A stretch of DNA of 11,114 bases from Candidatus Nanoarchaeia archaeon (GTDB lineage Archaea > Nanoarchaeota > Nanoarchaeia > SCGC-AAA011-G17 > JAFCDX01): contig JAQUND010000047.1 in assembly GCA_028717785.1 (NCBI GenBank), positions 1 to 11,114 on the forward strand, read 5' to 3'. Under the pieces are notes generated by a model. It searched no databases, had not been told where the DNA came from, and worked only from the letters and a program-made list of their open reading frames with translations. Positions 1-6,277 of the stretch are shown here, in pieces; position 1 is the stretch's first letter, and every line of letters starts with the position of its first letter. The translations under genes were made by a program, and so were the position numbers.

Positions 1-33
1 TTTTTTTGGTTTTTGTCTTAGAACGTATTCCAT
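1..33 (-). CDS. Start of an unidentified gene, running off the left edge
   Basis: Only the first 11 codons are inside the window: they read MEYVLRQKPKK with no stop. The start at 33 is supported by a very good Shine-Dalgarno sequence, GAGGTGAT, at 44-37 on the minus strand a few bases before the ATG. This sequence closely matches the complement of the archaeal 16S rRNA 3' end. A TATA-like element (CATATAAATG, 75-66 on the minus strand) lies upstream at a distance that would give a leader of about 10-15 bases. The basic N-terminus alone does not identify the product. The gene is divergent from the PP-loop gene that starts at 96. Confidence 0.55.
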   Translation of the reverse strand, partial: MEYVLRQKPKK

Positions 34-64
34 GGAATCACCTCTATTAAGATTATCAAGTGTA

Positions 65-76
65 CATTTATATGCT
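65..76. promoter_or_regulatory. TATA element possibly shared by two divergent genes
   Basis: The stretch CATTTATATG reads as CATATAAATG on the other strand, so it is a plausible TATA box in both directions. In the plus direction its centre is about 26 bases from the ATG at 96, which fits a leaderless transcript. In the minus direction it would start RNA near position 45, just upstream of the Shine-Dalgarno sequence of the gene at 33. The positions are seen directly; shared use is inferred. Confidence 0.5.
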
Positions 77-95
77 TTTCTATATTCTAGACAAT

Positions 96-926
96 ATGAC
101 AAAAAAGGAATGGTTAGCCTATATTAATGGGTTAAAAACAAATATTCTTCTTAAAGATAAAACTAAAATTAAAAAATTACTAGAAAAAGAGTTAATTAAT
201 TCTGTAAAAATACCAAAAGAAAAATTTGGAATTTTATTTTCTGGTGGAGTAGATTCATCTACAATTGCTTTAATAGCTAAAAAATTTACAAATAATTTTG
301 TTTGTTATACAGTTGGTTTTAAAGATTCTGAAGATATTAAATACGCAAAATTAGTTGCTAAAAAATTAAAATTAAAGTTAAAAATTAAAATTTTAGATTT
401 AAAAGATATTGAAGATAGAATTAAAAAATTAGTTAAAATTTTACCTATAATAGATGTTGTTAGTATTGGAGTTGGTTTAGTAACTTATAGTGCAATGGAA
501 CTAGCAAAAAAAGATAAAGTAAAAATAATTTTTACTGGTCTTGGTTCAGAAGAAATATTTGCAGGTTATCAAAGACATAAATTATCTAAAGATATTAATA
601 AAGAATGTTGGATTGGGTTAAAGGATATGTATGATAGAGATATAATGAGAGATCAAGCAATTGCTAAATATTTTAAAATGAAAATAGAAACTCCTTTTTT
701 ATCAAAAGAATTAATTAAATTAGCTATGCAGATTCCAGCTGAATACAAAATAAATGAAGAAAATAAATTAATACTAAGAGAAGTATCTAGTAAATTAGGA
801 TTAAAAAAATTTGCATTTAGAAAGAAAAAAGCTGCTCAATATGGATCTAATTTTATAAAAGCTCTAGATAAAATATCAAAGAAAAATGGTTTTAAATATA
901 AAAAAGAATATTTACAATCAATATAA
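96..926 (+). CDS. Stand-alone asparagine synthetase-like PP-loop ATPase (amidotransferase synthetase domain)
   Basis: This is a 276-residue protein matching the C-terminal synthetase domain of asparagine synthase B. SGGVDSS at residues 49-55 is the PP-loop that binds ATP pyrophosphate. GLGSEEIFAGYQRH at 148-161 corresponds to the G-x-GSDEIFGGY motif of the family. A later ETPFLSKELIKLA segment and a KLILRE segment match the C-terminal helices. AsnB enzymes adenylate aspartate and transfer ammonia released by an N-terminal glutaminase domain. That domain is absent here, so the enzyme may use free ammonia, a separate glutaminase, or a different carboxylate. An in-frame GTG at 60 and ATG at 72 would add 12 or 8 residues. 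I prefer ATG 96 because the TATA element lies about 26 bases upstream and conserved sequence begins soon after. The 3' end overlaps the convergent ATP-grasp gene by 9 bases. A T6 run follows the stop. Substrate is unproven. Confidence 0.8.
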   Translation: MTKKEWLAYINGLKTNILLKDKTKIKKLLEKELINSVKIPKEKFGILFSGGVDSSTIALIAKKFTNNFVCYTVGFKDSEDIKYAKLVAKKLKLKLKIKILDLKDIEDRIKKLVKILPIIDVVSIGVGLVTYSAMELAKKDKVKIIFTGLGSEEIFAGYQRHKLSKDINKECWIGLKDMYDRDIMRDQAIAKYFKMKIETPFLSKELIKLAMQIPAEYKINEENKLILREVSSKLGLKKFAFRKKKAAQYGSNFIKALDKISKKNGFKYKKEYLQSI

Positions 927-1910
927 TCTTTTTTCAGAAGCTTTAATAATTAAATTTAACATTTCTGGATAAGAAATATTATCTAAATTAGCCATTTTTG
1001 CAAGATGTCCATCATTACACCACCCACAATTTGGATTTACTTCAAGTAATCTCGGATTTCCTTCTTGATCTAATCTCCAATCAATTCTTGCATAATCTCT
1101 ACAATTAGTTAATTCAAATAATTTAATACTATTTTCAATTATAATTTGTTGAACTTTTTCTGATAGATCTGATTTTTTTGAACTTAATAATTTCCAGTAA
1201 GGAGATTCTTGATCCCATTTTGCTTCATAACCACATATTTTTGGTAATTCTTCAGGTAATCGAGAATAATCTTCTTCTATAATTGGTAATATTTTGTAAT
1301 TTTCTTTATTTCCTATAATACCTACAGTTAATTCATTTCCAGGTAAAAATTCTTGTACTAATAAAGGATAATTATTTTTATGTAATCTGATATCTAAATT
1401 ATATTGATCCAGTATTACACTTTTTTGATTAATTCCAAAACTTCCATCACCATAATTTGGTTTTACTATTACGGGGAATTTTGATTCCCATCTATAAGTT
1501 GGACTATGTCTTTTTATTAATCTTGATTCTGGAATTAAAATATCATTTTCTTTTGCAAGTTTAAGTACTTTATCTTTATCAAAACATAATTCTATACATC
1601 TTAAATTAGCTCCAGTATAATTAATTTTACGAAGTTCTAACATTAAAGGGATGTATTTTTCAGATTTTGGATTATTATTTAATCCTTCATCACATAAATT
1701 TAATGCAAGATGTATTTCTTTTTTTCTTTTTTCTAAGTCTTCTCTTAGTTTAATATGGTTATCTAAATAAATAAATTGATATTCATTTAATTCAGCTAAA
1801 GCTCTTTTTAATATATTCACTGTTTCTATATCTTCTTTGTTAAACTTACCATTAGGTTTAACTGGATCAGGTAATCTTGGATCCCCTAGAATTACTGCTA
1901 TATTTTCCAT
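918..1910 (-). CDS. ATP-grasp ligase, D-alanine-D-alanine ligase superfamily
   Basis: This 330-residue protein has the ATP-grasp fold signature of the Ddl family. YTG near residue 98 and DKDKVLKLAK (111-120) precede the ATP-binding lysine in FPVIVKPN (K150). The glycine-rich GDGSFGI loop is at 154-160 and QEFLPGNELTVGIIG at 186-200. YARIDWRL (R275, D277) and RLLEVNPN (E290, N292) supply the catalytic arginine and Mg ligands. Such enzymes join an acyl-phosphate to an amine using ATP. The usual Ddl N-terminal glycine-rich substrate motif is not recognisable; the N-terminus reads ILGDPRLPDP instead. Substrate may therefore not be D-alanine, and an archaeon would not normally need a peptidoglycan precursor. 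Other options are a peptide or amino-acid ligase. The ATG at 1910 has a TATA-like element about 25 bases upstream, so the mRNA is probably leaderless. It is not co-transcribed with its convergent neighbour. Confidence 0.8.
   Translation of the reverse strand: MENIAVILGDPRLPDPVKPNGKFNKEDIETVNILKRALAELNEYQFIYLDNHIKLREDLEKRKKEIHLALNLCDEGLNNNPKSEKYIPLMLELRKINYTGANLRCIELCFDKDKVLKLAKENDILIPESRLIKRHSPTYRWESKFPVIVKPNYGDGSFGINQKSVILDQYNLDIRLHKNNYPLLVQEFLPGNELTVGIIGNKENYKILPIIEEDYSRLPEELPKICGYEAKWDQESPYWKLLSSKKSDLSEKVQQIIIENSIKLFELTNCRDYARIDWRLDQEGNPRLLEVNPNCGWCNDGHLAKMANLDNISYPEMLNLIIKASEKRLY
927..933 (+). terminator. T-tract just after the PP-loop gene stop
   Basis: The plus strand reads TCTTTTTT immediately after the TAA at 924-926. 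Archaeal RNA polymerase can terminate on T-rich tracts without a hairpin. The tract lies inside the end of the opposing ATP-grasp gene. Function is inferred from position only. Confidence 0.35.
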
Positions 1911-1980
1911 TTTATATACTCTAAAATATAGTTTATAGTCTCTATGTTATATTTATATATTTTTCCTTTTTGGTAATTAT
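1911..1980. promoter_or_regulatory. Divergent promoter region between ATP-grasp gene and dph6
   Basis: This 70-base spacer holds two TATA-like elements. On the plus strand, TTTATATAT at 1952-1960 is centred about 25 bases before the ATG at 1981. On the minus strand, CTATAAAC at 1938-1931 is centred about 25 bases before the ATG at 1910. Both distances leave essentially no leader, and no Shine-Dalgarno is visible, so both genes look leaderless. Confidence 0.55.
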
Positions 1981-2655
1981 ATGAAATTGGGAGTATTATT
2001 TTCTGGTGGAAAGGATTCTTGTTATGCTGCTTATTTAGCTTCAAAAGAACATGAAATTTCTTGTTTATTAACAATTATTTCTAAAAATTTAGATTCTTAT
2101 ATGTTTCACACTTCAAATATTGAAATTACTAAATTACAAGCTAAAGCAATGAATTTACCTATACTAATTAAAGAAACTTTAGGAGAAAAAGAAGAAGAAT
2201 TAGGAGATTTAAAAGAATTAATTGAAAAAGCAATTAAAGAATATAAAATTGAAGGTCTGGTTACAGGTGCTTTATTTTCAGAATATCAATCTTCAAGAAT
2301 AGCAAATATTTGTAAAGAACTAAAAATAAAATGTATTAATCCATTATGGCATATGAATCCTGAACAAGAAATACAAGAATTAATAGATAATAATTTTAAA
2401 TTTATTTTTACAAGTGTTGCAGCAGATGGTTTAAACAAATCTTGGTTAAATAAAATAATAACTGAAAAAGAAATTATAAAGTTAAGAGAATTAAATAAAA
2501 AATATGGGGTTTCTCTAATAGGTGAAGGGGGTTGTTTTGAATCTTTAGTGTTAAATTGTCCTTTATTTAAAAAAGAATTAAAAATTACAGATTTTGAAAT
2601 AAAAATGGAATCAGAAAATTGTGGAAAATTAATTATTAAGGAGATTAAATTATAA
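1981..2655 (+). CDS. dph6: Diphthine-ammonia ligase (Dph6-like PP-loop ATPase)
   Basis: The protein has 224 residues, the normal length for archaeal Dph6 (MJ0570-type) proteins. SGGKDS at 8-13 is the N-type ATP pyrophosphatase loop. TGALFSEYQSSR (95-106) and NPLWHM (120-125) are family motifs. GEGGCFESLVLNCPLF (181-196) matches the C-terminal Dph6 signature. Known members perform the last step of diphthamide synthesis, amidating diphthine on elongation factor 2 with ATP and ammonium in the cytosol. The usual motif carries glutamate where this protein has C185 (GEGGC rather than GE-x-GE), so one typically conserved acidic residue is changed. The gene begins directly downstream of a TATA box with no leader, and overlaps the convergent unknown gene by 6 bases. 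Assignment to the family is firm; retention of full activity is inferred. Confidence 0.85.
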   Translation: MKLGVLFSGGKDSCYAAYLASKEHEISCLLTIISKNLDSYMFHTSNIEITKLQAKAMNLPILIKETLGEKEEELGDLKELIEKAIKEYKIEGLVTGALFSEYQSSRIANICKELKIKCINPLWHMNPEQEIQELIDNNFKFIFTSVAADGLNKSWLNKIITEKEIIKLRELNKKYGVSLIGEGGCFESLVLNCPLFKKELKITDFEIKMESENCGKLIIKEIKL

Positions 2656-3162
2656 AATCTTAATGGGTTTTTGTTCTGATAAAAATTTTAATACATCATA
2701 AACTGCAGATTTATGTTTTTCTATTGCTAAAATGCTTTTTTCTGTTGCAGGATCACGTACTGTTAGTTTTACTTCTTCATATACTTCTTTTGCAATTTCA
2801 ATTTTTGTTTCTAATTGATCTTTATTTGGACCAATATAATATTCATTAAACATAGAAAATATCACATTAGGTATTACATTGTTAGTAGTTCTAAATGTAT
2901 CTTTTTCTACATAATTATATAATTTTTGATTTAGTGTCCATTTCCATAATCTTCTTGTTGAGTGACTTGTAAAATCATATCGAATACAGGGGTTTTCAAG
3001 ATATTGCCAAATATTATACATATCAGGTGCACGTTTATCTGATCGATAAAGAGATTTATTAATTTTTAATCTAACAAAAGGGTCAGAATGGTGTATTTCA
3101 ATAACATGGGGATTTTCTAATAATATTTTTTCTATATTGCTTATTTCTAAATTTGGTTTCAT
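2650..3162 (-). CDS. Hypothetical protein, 170 residues
   Basis: I do not recognise this protein. It is soluble in appearance, with no signal peptide or membrane helix. The central part (residues 35-105) is rich in Trp, Tyr and Arg, including FTSHSTRRLWKW, which could be a nucleic-acid or nucleotide binding surface, but there is no diagnostic motif. The C-terminal third, from about residue 115, is charged and likely helical (KDQLETKIEIAKEVYEEVK). The reading frame has codon use like its neighbours and a well-placed start: a TATA-like AT stretch at about 3181-3192 lies about 25 bases upstream of the ATG, suggesting a leaderless mRNA. Its 3' end overlaps dph6 by 6 bases. It is probably a real lineage-specific gene. 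Confidence 0.7.
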   Translation of the reverse strand: MKPNLEISNIEKILLENPHVIEIHHSDPFVRLKINKSLYRSDKRAPDMYNIWQYLENPCIRYDFTSHSTRRLWKWTLNQKLYNYVEKDTFRTTNNVIPNVIFSMFNEYYIGPNKDQLETKIEIAKEVYEEVKLTVRDPATEKSILAIEKHKSAVYDVLKFLSEQKPIKIL

Positions 3163-3177
3163 ATTTACAAGATTTGA

Positions 3178-3193
3178 GTAAAATTTAAAAAGA
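3178..3193. promoter_or_regulatory. AT-rich core possibly serving divergent promoters
   Basis: The sequence GTAAAATTTAAAAAGA is nearly self-complementary in its centre. It sits about 25 bases upstream of the minus-strand start at 3162 and about 33 bases upstream of the plus-strand start at 3221. One TATA-like core could serve both genes. No other TATA-like element is as well placed in the 58-base spacer. This is inferred from spacing. Confidence 0.35.
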
Positions 3194-3220
3194 GATATGT
3201 AAATTTATTAAAGATTTAAA

Positions 3221-4132
3221 ATGGATTGGATAACTATAATCTTAGCTATTTTTGGATTAAGTTTATTTGAAATAATAACTAGTATAGATAATGCGATAAT
3301 TAATGCTAGTGTACTTGGAACAATGCAACAAAAATCTAGAAAATGGTTTTTGTTTTTTGGTATTTTAATTGGAGTTTTTATTGTTAGGGGATTATTACCT
3401 TGGATAATTGTTTGGGCTTCAAATCCTGCAATTGGTGCTTGGGGTGCATTAGTTGCTAGTTTTAGTTCTGATCCTGCAATAATTCAATCTATAGAAAAAT
3501 CTGCTCCAATATTATTAATTGGTGGTGGAACATATTTAGTATTTTTATTTTTACATTGGTATTTTTTAGAACCAAAAAGTTACGGATTAATTGGAGAAGA
3601 ATTAGTAGAAAAGTATGGTGTTTGGTTTTTTGCAGTAGTTTCAATTTTATTAACTGAAATTGTTTGGTTTTCTCTTAAACAAGAACCTATGATGGCTTTT
3701 GGAGCTGTTTTAGGATCTACAGCATTTTTTATTACACATGGTTTTAAAACTAATGCAGAAGAACAAGAAAAAAGATTAAAACAAAAAGGATTAAGTGATT
3801 TAAGTAAGATATTTTATTTAGAAGTTATAGATGCTACATTTTCTATAGATTCTGTTTTAGGGGCTTTTGCTTTTACTTTATCAGTTCCATTAATAATAAT
3901 TGGTAATGGTCTTGGTGCATTAATTGTTAGAGAACTTACAATAAAAGGAGTAGATAAAATAAAAAAATATATTTATCTAAAAAATGGAGCCATGTATTCA
4001 ATACTATTTTTAGGAATTATAATGATTTTAGACAGTTTTGGTATAAATATCCCAAGTGCTATATCTCCGATTGCAACTTTTTTAATTGTTGGATTCTTTT
4101 TTTTAAAATCCAAAAAAGAATTATCTAAATAA
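3221..4132 (+). CDS. DUF475/TerC-like multipass membrane protein, possible metal-ion transporter
   Basis: This 303-residue integral membrane protein has about eight hydrophobic segments. It carries the two-fold acidic motif of the TerC superfamily: FEIITSIDNA (E17, S21, D23) in the first helix and LEVIDATFSIDSVLGAF (E201, S208, D210) in the second half. The length and the pairing fit DUF475 (Pfam PF04332), related to TerC proteins linked to tellurite resistance and, in bacteria, to Mn2+ export or metal loading of secreted enzymes. A cytoplasmic loop rich in charged residues (about 173-195) separates the halves. From the family I infer transport of a divalent metal across the cytoplasmic membrane; the substrate cannot be read from sequence. 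It has its own promoter region and stands alone. Its stop is one base from the stop of the convergent DUF2769-like gene. Confidence 0.8.
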   Translation: MDWITIILAIFGLSLFEIITSIDNAIINASVLGTMQQKSRKWFLFFGILIGVFIVRGLLPWIIVWASNPAIGAWGALVASFSSDPAIIQSIEKSAPILLIGGGTYLVFLFLHWYFLEPKSYGLIGEELVEKYGVWFFAVVSILLTEIVWFSLKQEPMMAFGAVLGSTAFFITHGFKTNAEEQEKRLKQKGLSDLSKIFYLEVIDATFSIDSVLGAFAFTLSVPLIIIGNGLGALIVRELTIKGVDKIKKYIYLKNGAMYSILFLGIIMILDSFGINIPSAISPIATFLIVGFFFLKSKKELSK

Positions 4133-4133
4133 A

Positions 4134-4346
4134 TTATTTATTTTGTTCTTCTTCTGTTCCTTTCATGCAAAAATAAAAGTTTTTTAATTTAAATTTTGCT
4201 TTTACAGGACAAGCACCACACATACAACCTTTTTGCACTTTAATGCATTTACTTTTTCCTTTAAAACAAAATACTAATTCTTTTTTCCCTTTATCTTTAC
4301 TACAGTCTAACCAACTTGGGCATTGTTCACAAATACATTCTCCCAT
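4134..4346 (-). CDS. Ten-cysteine small protein, DUF2769-like
   Basis: This 70-residue protein contains ten cysteines (4, 6, 9, 15, 27, 34, 41, 43, 46, 60). It shows an internal duplication: CICEQCPS followed by VFCFKG in the first half, and CMCGACPV followed by YFCMKG in the second. This layout matches the archaeal family DUF2769 as I know it. The CxCxxCP motifs could bind zinc or an iron-sulfur cluster; neither is proven. No signal peptide is present, so it should be cytosolic. It is the last gene of a minus-strand operon, starting 9 bases after the flavoprotein stop. A perfect AAGGAGG Shine-Dalgarno (4357-4351) precedes the ATG by four bases, and the flavoprotein stop codon overlaps it. 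Context suggests a redox partner or maturation factor for the flavoprotein. Confidence 0.75.
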   Translation of the reverse strand: MGECICEQCPSWLDCSKDKGKKELVFCFKGKSKCIKVQKGCMCGACPVKAKFKLKNFYFCMKGTEEEQNK

Positions 4347-4350
4347 TTTT

Positions 4351-4357
4351 CCTCCTT
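4351..4357 (-). promoter_or_regulatory. Strong Shine-Dalgarno of the DUF2769-like gene
   Basis: AAGGAGG on the minus strand sits four bases before the ATG at 4346 and overlaps the upstream stop codon (4358-4356). It fixes the start and implies coupled translation within the operon. Confidence 0.75.
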
Positions 4358-5267
4358 AGTTTTCAGTATAATCATACTTCCAATCAATAGTTTTATTATT
4401 ATTTATTTTAATAGAATTTAAAATATTTTTGGCTAGTAATTCTGTTTGCAAATCATAGCATTTGCTTGTAACAATAGGTTTATCTTCATAAGTTGAATTA
4501 CATACAGAAGACATTGCATAAACATAATTAAATGGAGGAAAAATCATTCCACAACCATTTAAGTACATGTATAAACTTGAAATTACCATTGAAGCTCCTT
4601 CTTCATGACCTGTAACTATAAAACCAGCTGTTTTTCCCATGAATCTTTTTAACATTCCACTTCCAGGAATATTTTCATCTGCTGCTAATTCAACAAATTT
4701 CATATGTTTTATATTTAATTCTTTATCTTTTGGTTTTTCTAGATTTGCTGGTTTTAAACTTCCGTCTAAACTTATTGTTCTATCTATGAATGTTTTCATT
4801 AAAGTAGACATTGAGTAATTATTTACAGGAGTTGCAAATATTATTCCATCAGCGTTTAATATTTTATCATATAAAATATTAGACATATCATCTCCTTGTT
4901 TAGTTCCTTTTGGGTAACAAGAACAATAAAAATGACATTGAGTATTACAGGTTGAGTAACAAGCTTTACAATGTTGTATATTGTATTTTCTTAATTGTAT
5001 TAATTCAATATCAGCCCCTAATTTTTTACAATAATCTAAACATTTTTTTAATAATTCTTCAGAATTAGATTTTTCTTGAGCTGTATCAAATTCATCTCTT
5101 GCACTTCCAGATATACCTAAAATTTTTATTTTTTTTCTTGCTTTTGTTTTTTCTGCTAAATTTTTAGCTTCTTTAATTGTATCTTCTTGTATTTTTTTAA
5201 ATCTTTTTAAAGTATTTGAGTCTATATTTAATAGTTTCATTAATTCTTGATCTGAATATTTTTTCAT
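4356..5267 (-). CDS. Flavodoxin-fold NAD(P)H-dependent FMN reductase with Cys cluster (iron-sulfur flavoprotein-like)
   Basis: From ATG 5267 the protein has 303 residues. KIKILGISGSAR (46-57) is the phosphate-binding loop of the NADPH-dependent FMN reductase/flavodoxin-like fold. ATPVNNYSMSTLMKTFIDR (145-163) is the family's flavin-contact segment. Six cysteines lie in a short span (100, 103, 107, 111, 115, 117). This resembles, but does not copy, the compact cysteine motif that binds a 4Fe-4S cluster in archaeal iron-sulfur flavoproteins. About 45 helical charged residues precede the fold, an unusual extension. An in-frame ATG at 5288 would add seven residues, but ATG 5267 has GGAG seven bases upstream and forms an ATGA overlap with the stop of the membrane gene, so I chose it. 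Likely role: two-electron transfer between flavin and a partner protein. The partners may be its operon neighbours. Confidence 0.8.
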   Translation of the reverse strand: MKKYSDQELMKLLNIDSNTLKRFKKIQEDTIKEAKNLAEKTKARKKIKILGISGSARDEFDTAQEKSNSEELLKKCLDYCKKLGADIELIQLRKYNIQHCKACYSTCNTQCHFYCSCYPKGTKQGDDMSNILYDKILNADGIIFATPVNNYSMSTLMKTFIDRTISLDGSLKPANLEKPKDKELNIKHMKFVELAADENIPGSGMLKRFMGKTAGFIVTGHEEGASMVISSLYMYLNGCGMIFPPFNYVYAMSSVCNSTYEDKPIVTSKCYDLQTELLAKNILNSIKINNNKTIDWKYDYTEN

Positions 5268-5470
5268 ATTAACACTCCAAAGAACCATAATAGTATTGCA
5301 AGAGTTAAATGAATTAGTGCTAAACTTACAGTTATTAAAGCAAAAAATCTATGATAATTAAAAACATTTTTCCTAAAATAAAATACAGCTACTCCTAAAG
5401 ATGCAGTTGTAAATAATGAAGTAAAAGTTAAAAACCCAAACCAAATTGCTGTAGGTATATTTAATAGCAT
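5264..5470 (-). CDS. Small two-helix membrane protein with H-x13-H
   Basis: This 68-residue protein has two hydrophobic helices, roughly residues 7-31 and 42-66, joined by a short basic loop (RKNVFNYHR). The second helix is flanked by H40 and H54, a 13-residue gap. That spacing is known from b-type cytochrome and ferric-reductase helices, where one helix places two histidines at two haem positions. Whether this protein binds haem is inference; it would have to oligomerise to supply other ligands. It is the first gene of the operon and overlaps the flavoprotein start by four bases (ATGA), which strongly supports its reality and suggests that the products act together at the membrane. An in-frame stop lies just upstream of the ATG at 5470, fixing the start at or after it. 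Confidence 0.7.
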   Translation of the reverse strand: MLLNIPTAIWFGFLTFTSLFTTASLGVAVFYFRKNVFNYHRFFALITVSLALIHLTLAILLWFFGVLI

Positions 5471-5481
5471 TTTTTAGAAAT

Positions 5482-5527
5482 TACCTCTCTTTTCATAATT
5501 AACTAATATATTACTTATTTATAAAAT
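5482..5527 (-). promoter_or_regulatory. Promoter and leader of the redox operon
   Basis: On the minus strand, TTTTATAAATA (5527-5517) and TAATATAT (5510-5503) are TATA-like. A start about 25 bases below the first would give a short leader containing GAGAGGT (5489-5483), a modest Shine-Dalgarno about 12 bases before the ATG at 5470. Which element is used cannot be decided by eye. Confidence 0.4.
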
Positions 5528-5533
5528 ATTCGA

Positions 5534-5547
5534 TATATTTATATTTT
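5534..5547 (+). promoter_or_regulatory. TATA box of the HEXXH protein gene
   Basis: TATATTTATATTTT is centred about 26 bases upstream of the ATG at 5567. There is no Shine-Dalgarno between them, so the transcript is probably leaderless. Confidence 0.5.
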
Positions 5548-5566
5548 AAAATTTAATAATTAATAT

Positions 5567-6253
5567 ATGGAATCTTTCTTAAAAGAAGCATTAGATACTA
5601 GAAAAAAATTAATTGGAAATAGAAAAAAATTCTGGATTAAAAATAAAAAGGATTTTGAAAAAAATATAAATAAAATAATAAATCATTTTAATCTTCCAAA
5701 AGGGTGGAAAGTTTATGTTTTAATTGGAAATTTATCATCAGATAAGAAAATTATGCCTTATGATTATAATTCTTGGAGTACTACAAATTTAGTTGCAGCT
5801 ACAAAAAAACAAGGTTATGAAATTATGATATTTTTTAATAGGGCTAGATCTGAATTTTTATCATTAACTGCTTTATTACCTATAGTTATACATGAAATTA
5901 GACATGTTCAACAAATTGCTATTTCTCCTAAATTATTTCTTAAATCAATGTTACAAGATAATCTATCAAAAGAACTAGAAGAAGATGCAGAAAAATATAA
6001 AAGAAATTTATCAGATGAATTTAGAAAACAAGCTTCTTTAGAAATGATATTATATTGTTATGATTTGGGTAAATGGGAAAAAGCACAAAAAATGGCAGAT
6101 TTTTTATTTAAAGAACAAGAGGATATTTATGGTGGGGGTTATGATAAAGAAATGACTGAAAGAGAATATAATATGTTTTTAGAAGCAAAAAGTAGAAAGA
6201 ATATTAAATTATTTATAGAATTTTTCTTAAACAAACCACCAAAAGTAATTTAA
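5567..6253 (+). CDS. Putative cytosolic zinc metallopeptidase-like protein (HEXXH)
   Basis: The protein has 228 residues and no signal peptide or membrane helix. LPIVIHEIRHVQQ contains HEIRH at 109-113, a textbook HEXXH zinc-binding site with a hydrophobic helix before it. In gluzincin-type enzymes a downstream acidic residue provides the third ligand; E137, E139 or D140 in SKELEEDAEKY is well placed about 25 residues later. A strand-rich region before the motif (VYVLIG, YEIMIFF) also fits a minimal metallopeptidase core. I cannot assign a named peptidase family, and HEXXH alone can occur by chance, but the hydrophobic context and the EDAE segment argue for a real site. A basic N-terminus (residues 10-35) may bind nucleic acid or another protein. 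The small gene at 6278 follows 24 bases downstream on the same strand and may be co-expressed. Confidence 0.65.
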   Translation: MESFLKEALDTRKKLIGNRKKFWIKNKKDFEKNINKIINHFNLPKGWKVYVLIGNLSSDKKIMPYDYNSWSTTNLVAATKKQGYEIMIFFNRARSEFLSLTALLPIVIHEIRHVQQIAISPKLFLKSMLQDNLSKELEEDAEKYKRNLSDEFRKQASLEMILYCYDLGKWEKAQKMADFLFKEQEDIYGGGYDKEMTEREYNMFLEAKSRKNIKLFIEFFLNKPPKVI

Positions 6254-6277
6254 ATTTATGCCTTATTTTAATCAAAA

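Noticed and set aside
60..95. GTG 60 or ATG 72 as start of the asparagine-synthetase-like gene
   Set aside because: These lie on or next to the TATA element, and the extra residues (MYIYMLFYILDN) are unlike the family; ATG 96 fits a leaderless transcript.
96..2655. Functional cluster of the two PP-loop enzymes with the ATP-grasp ligase
   Set aside because: The three genes are convergent or divergent with separate promoters, and none of the junctions shows operon structure; proximity alone is weak evidence.
5268..5288. ATG 5288 as start of the flavoprotein
   Set aside because: ATG 5267 has a GGAG seven bases upstream and a four-base ATGA overlap with the preceding gene, a better start.
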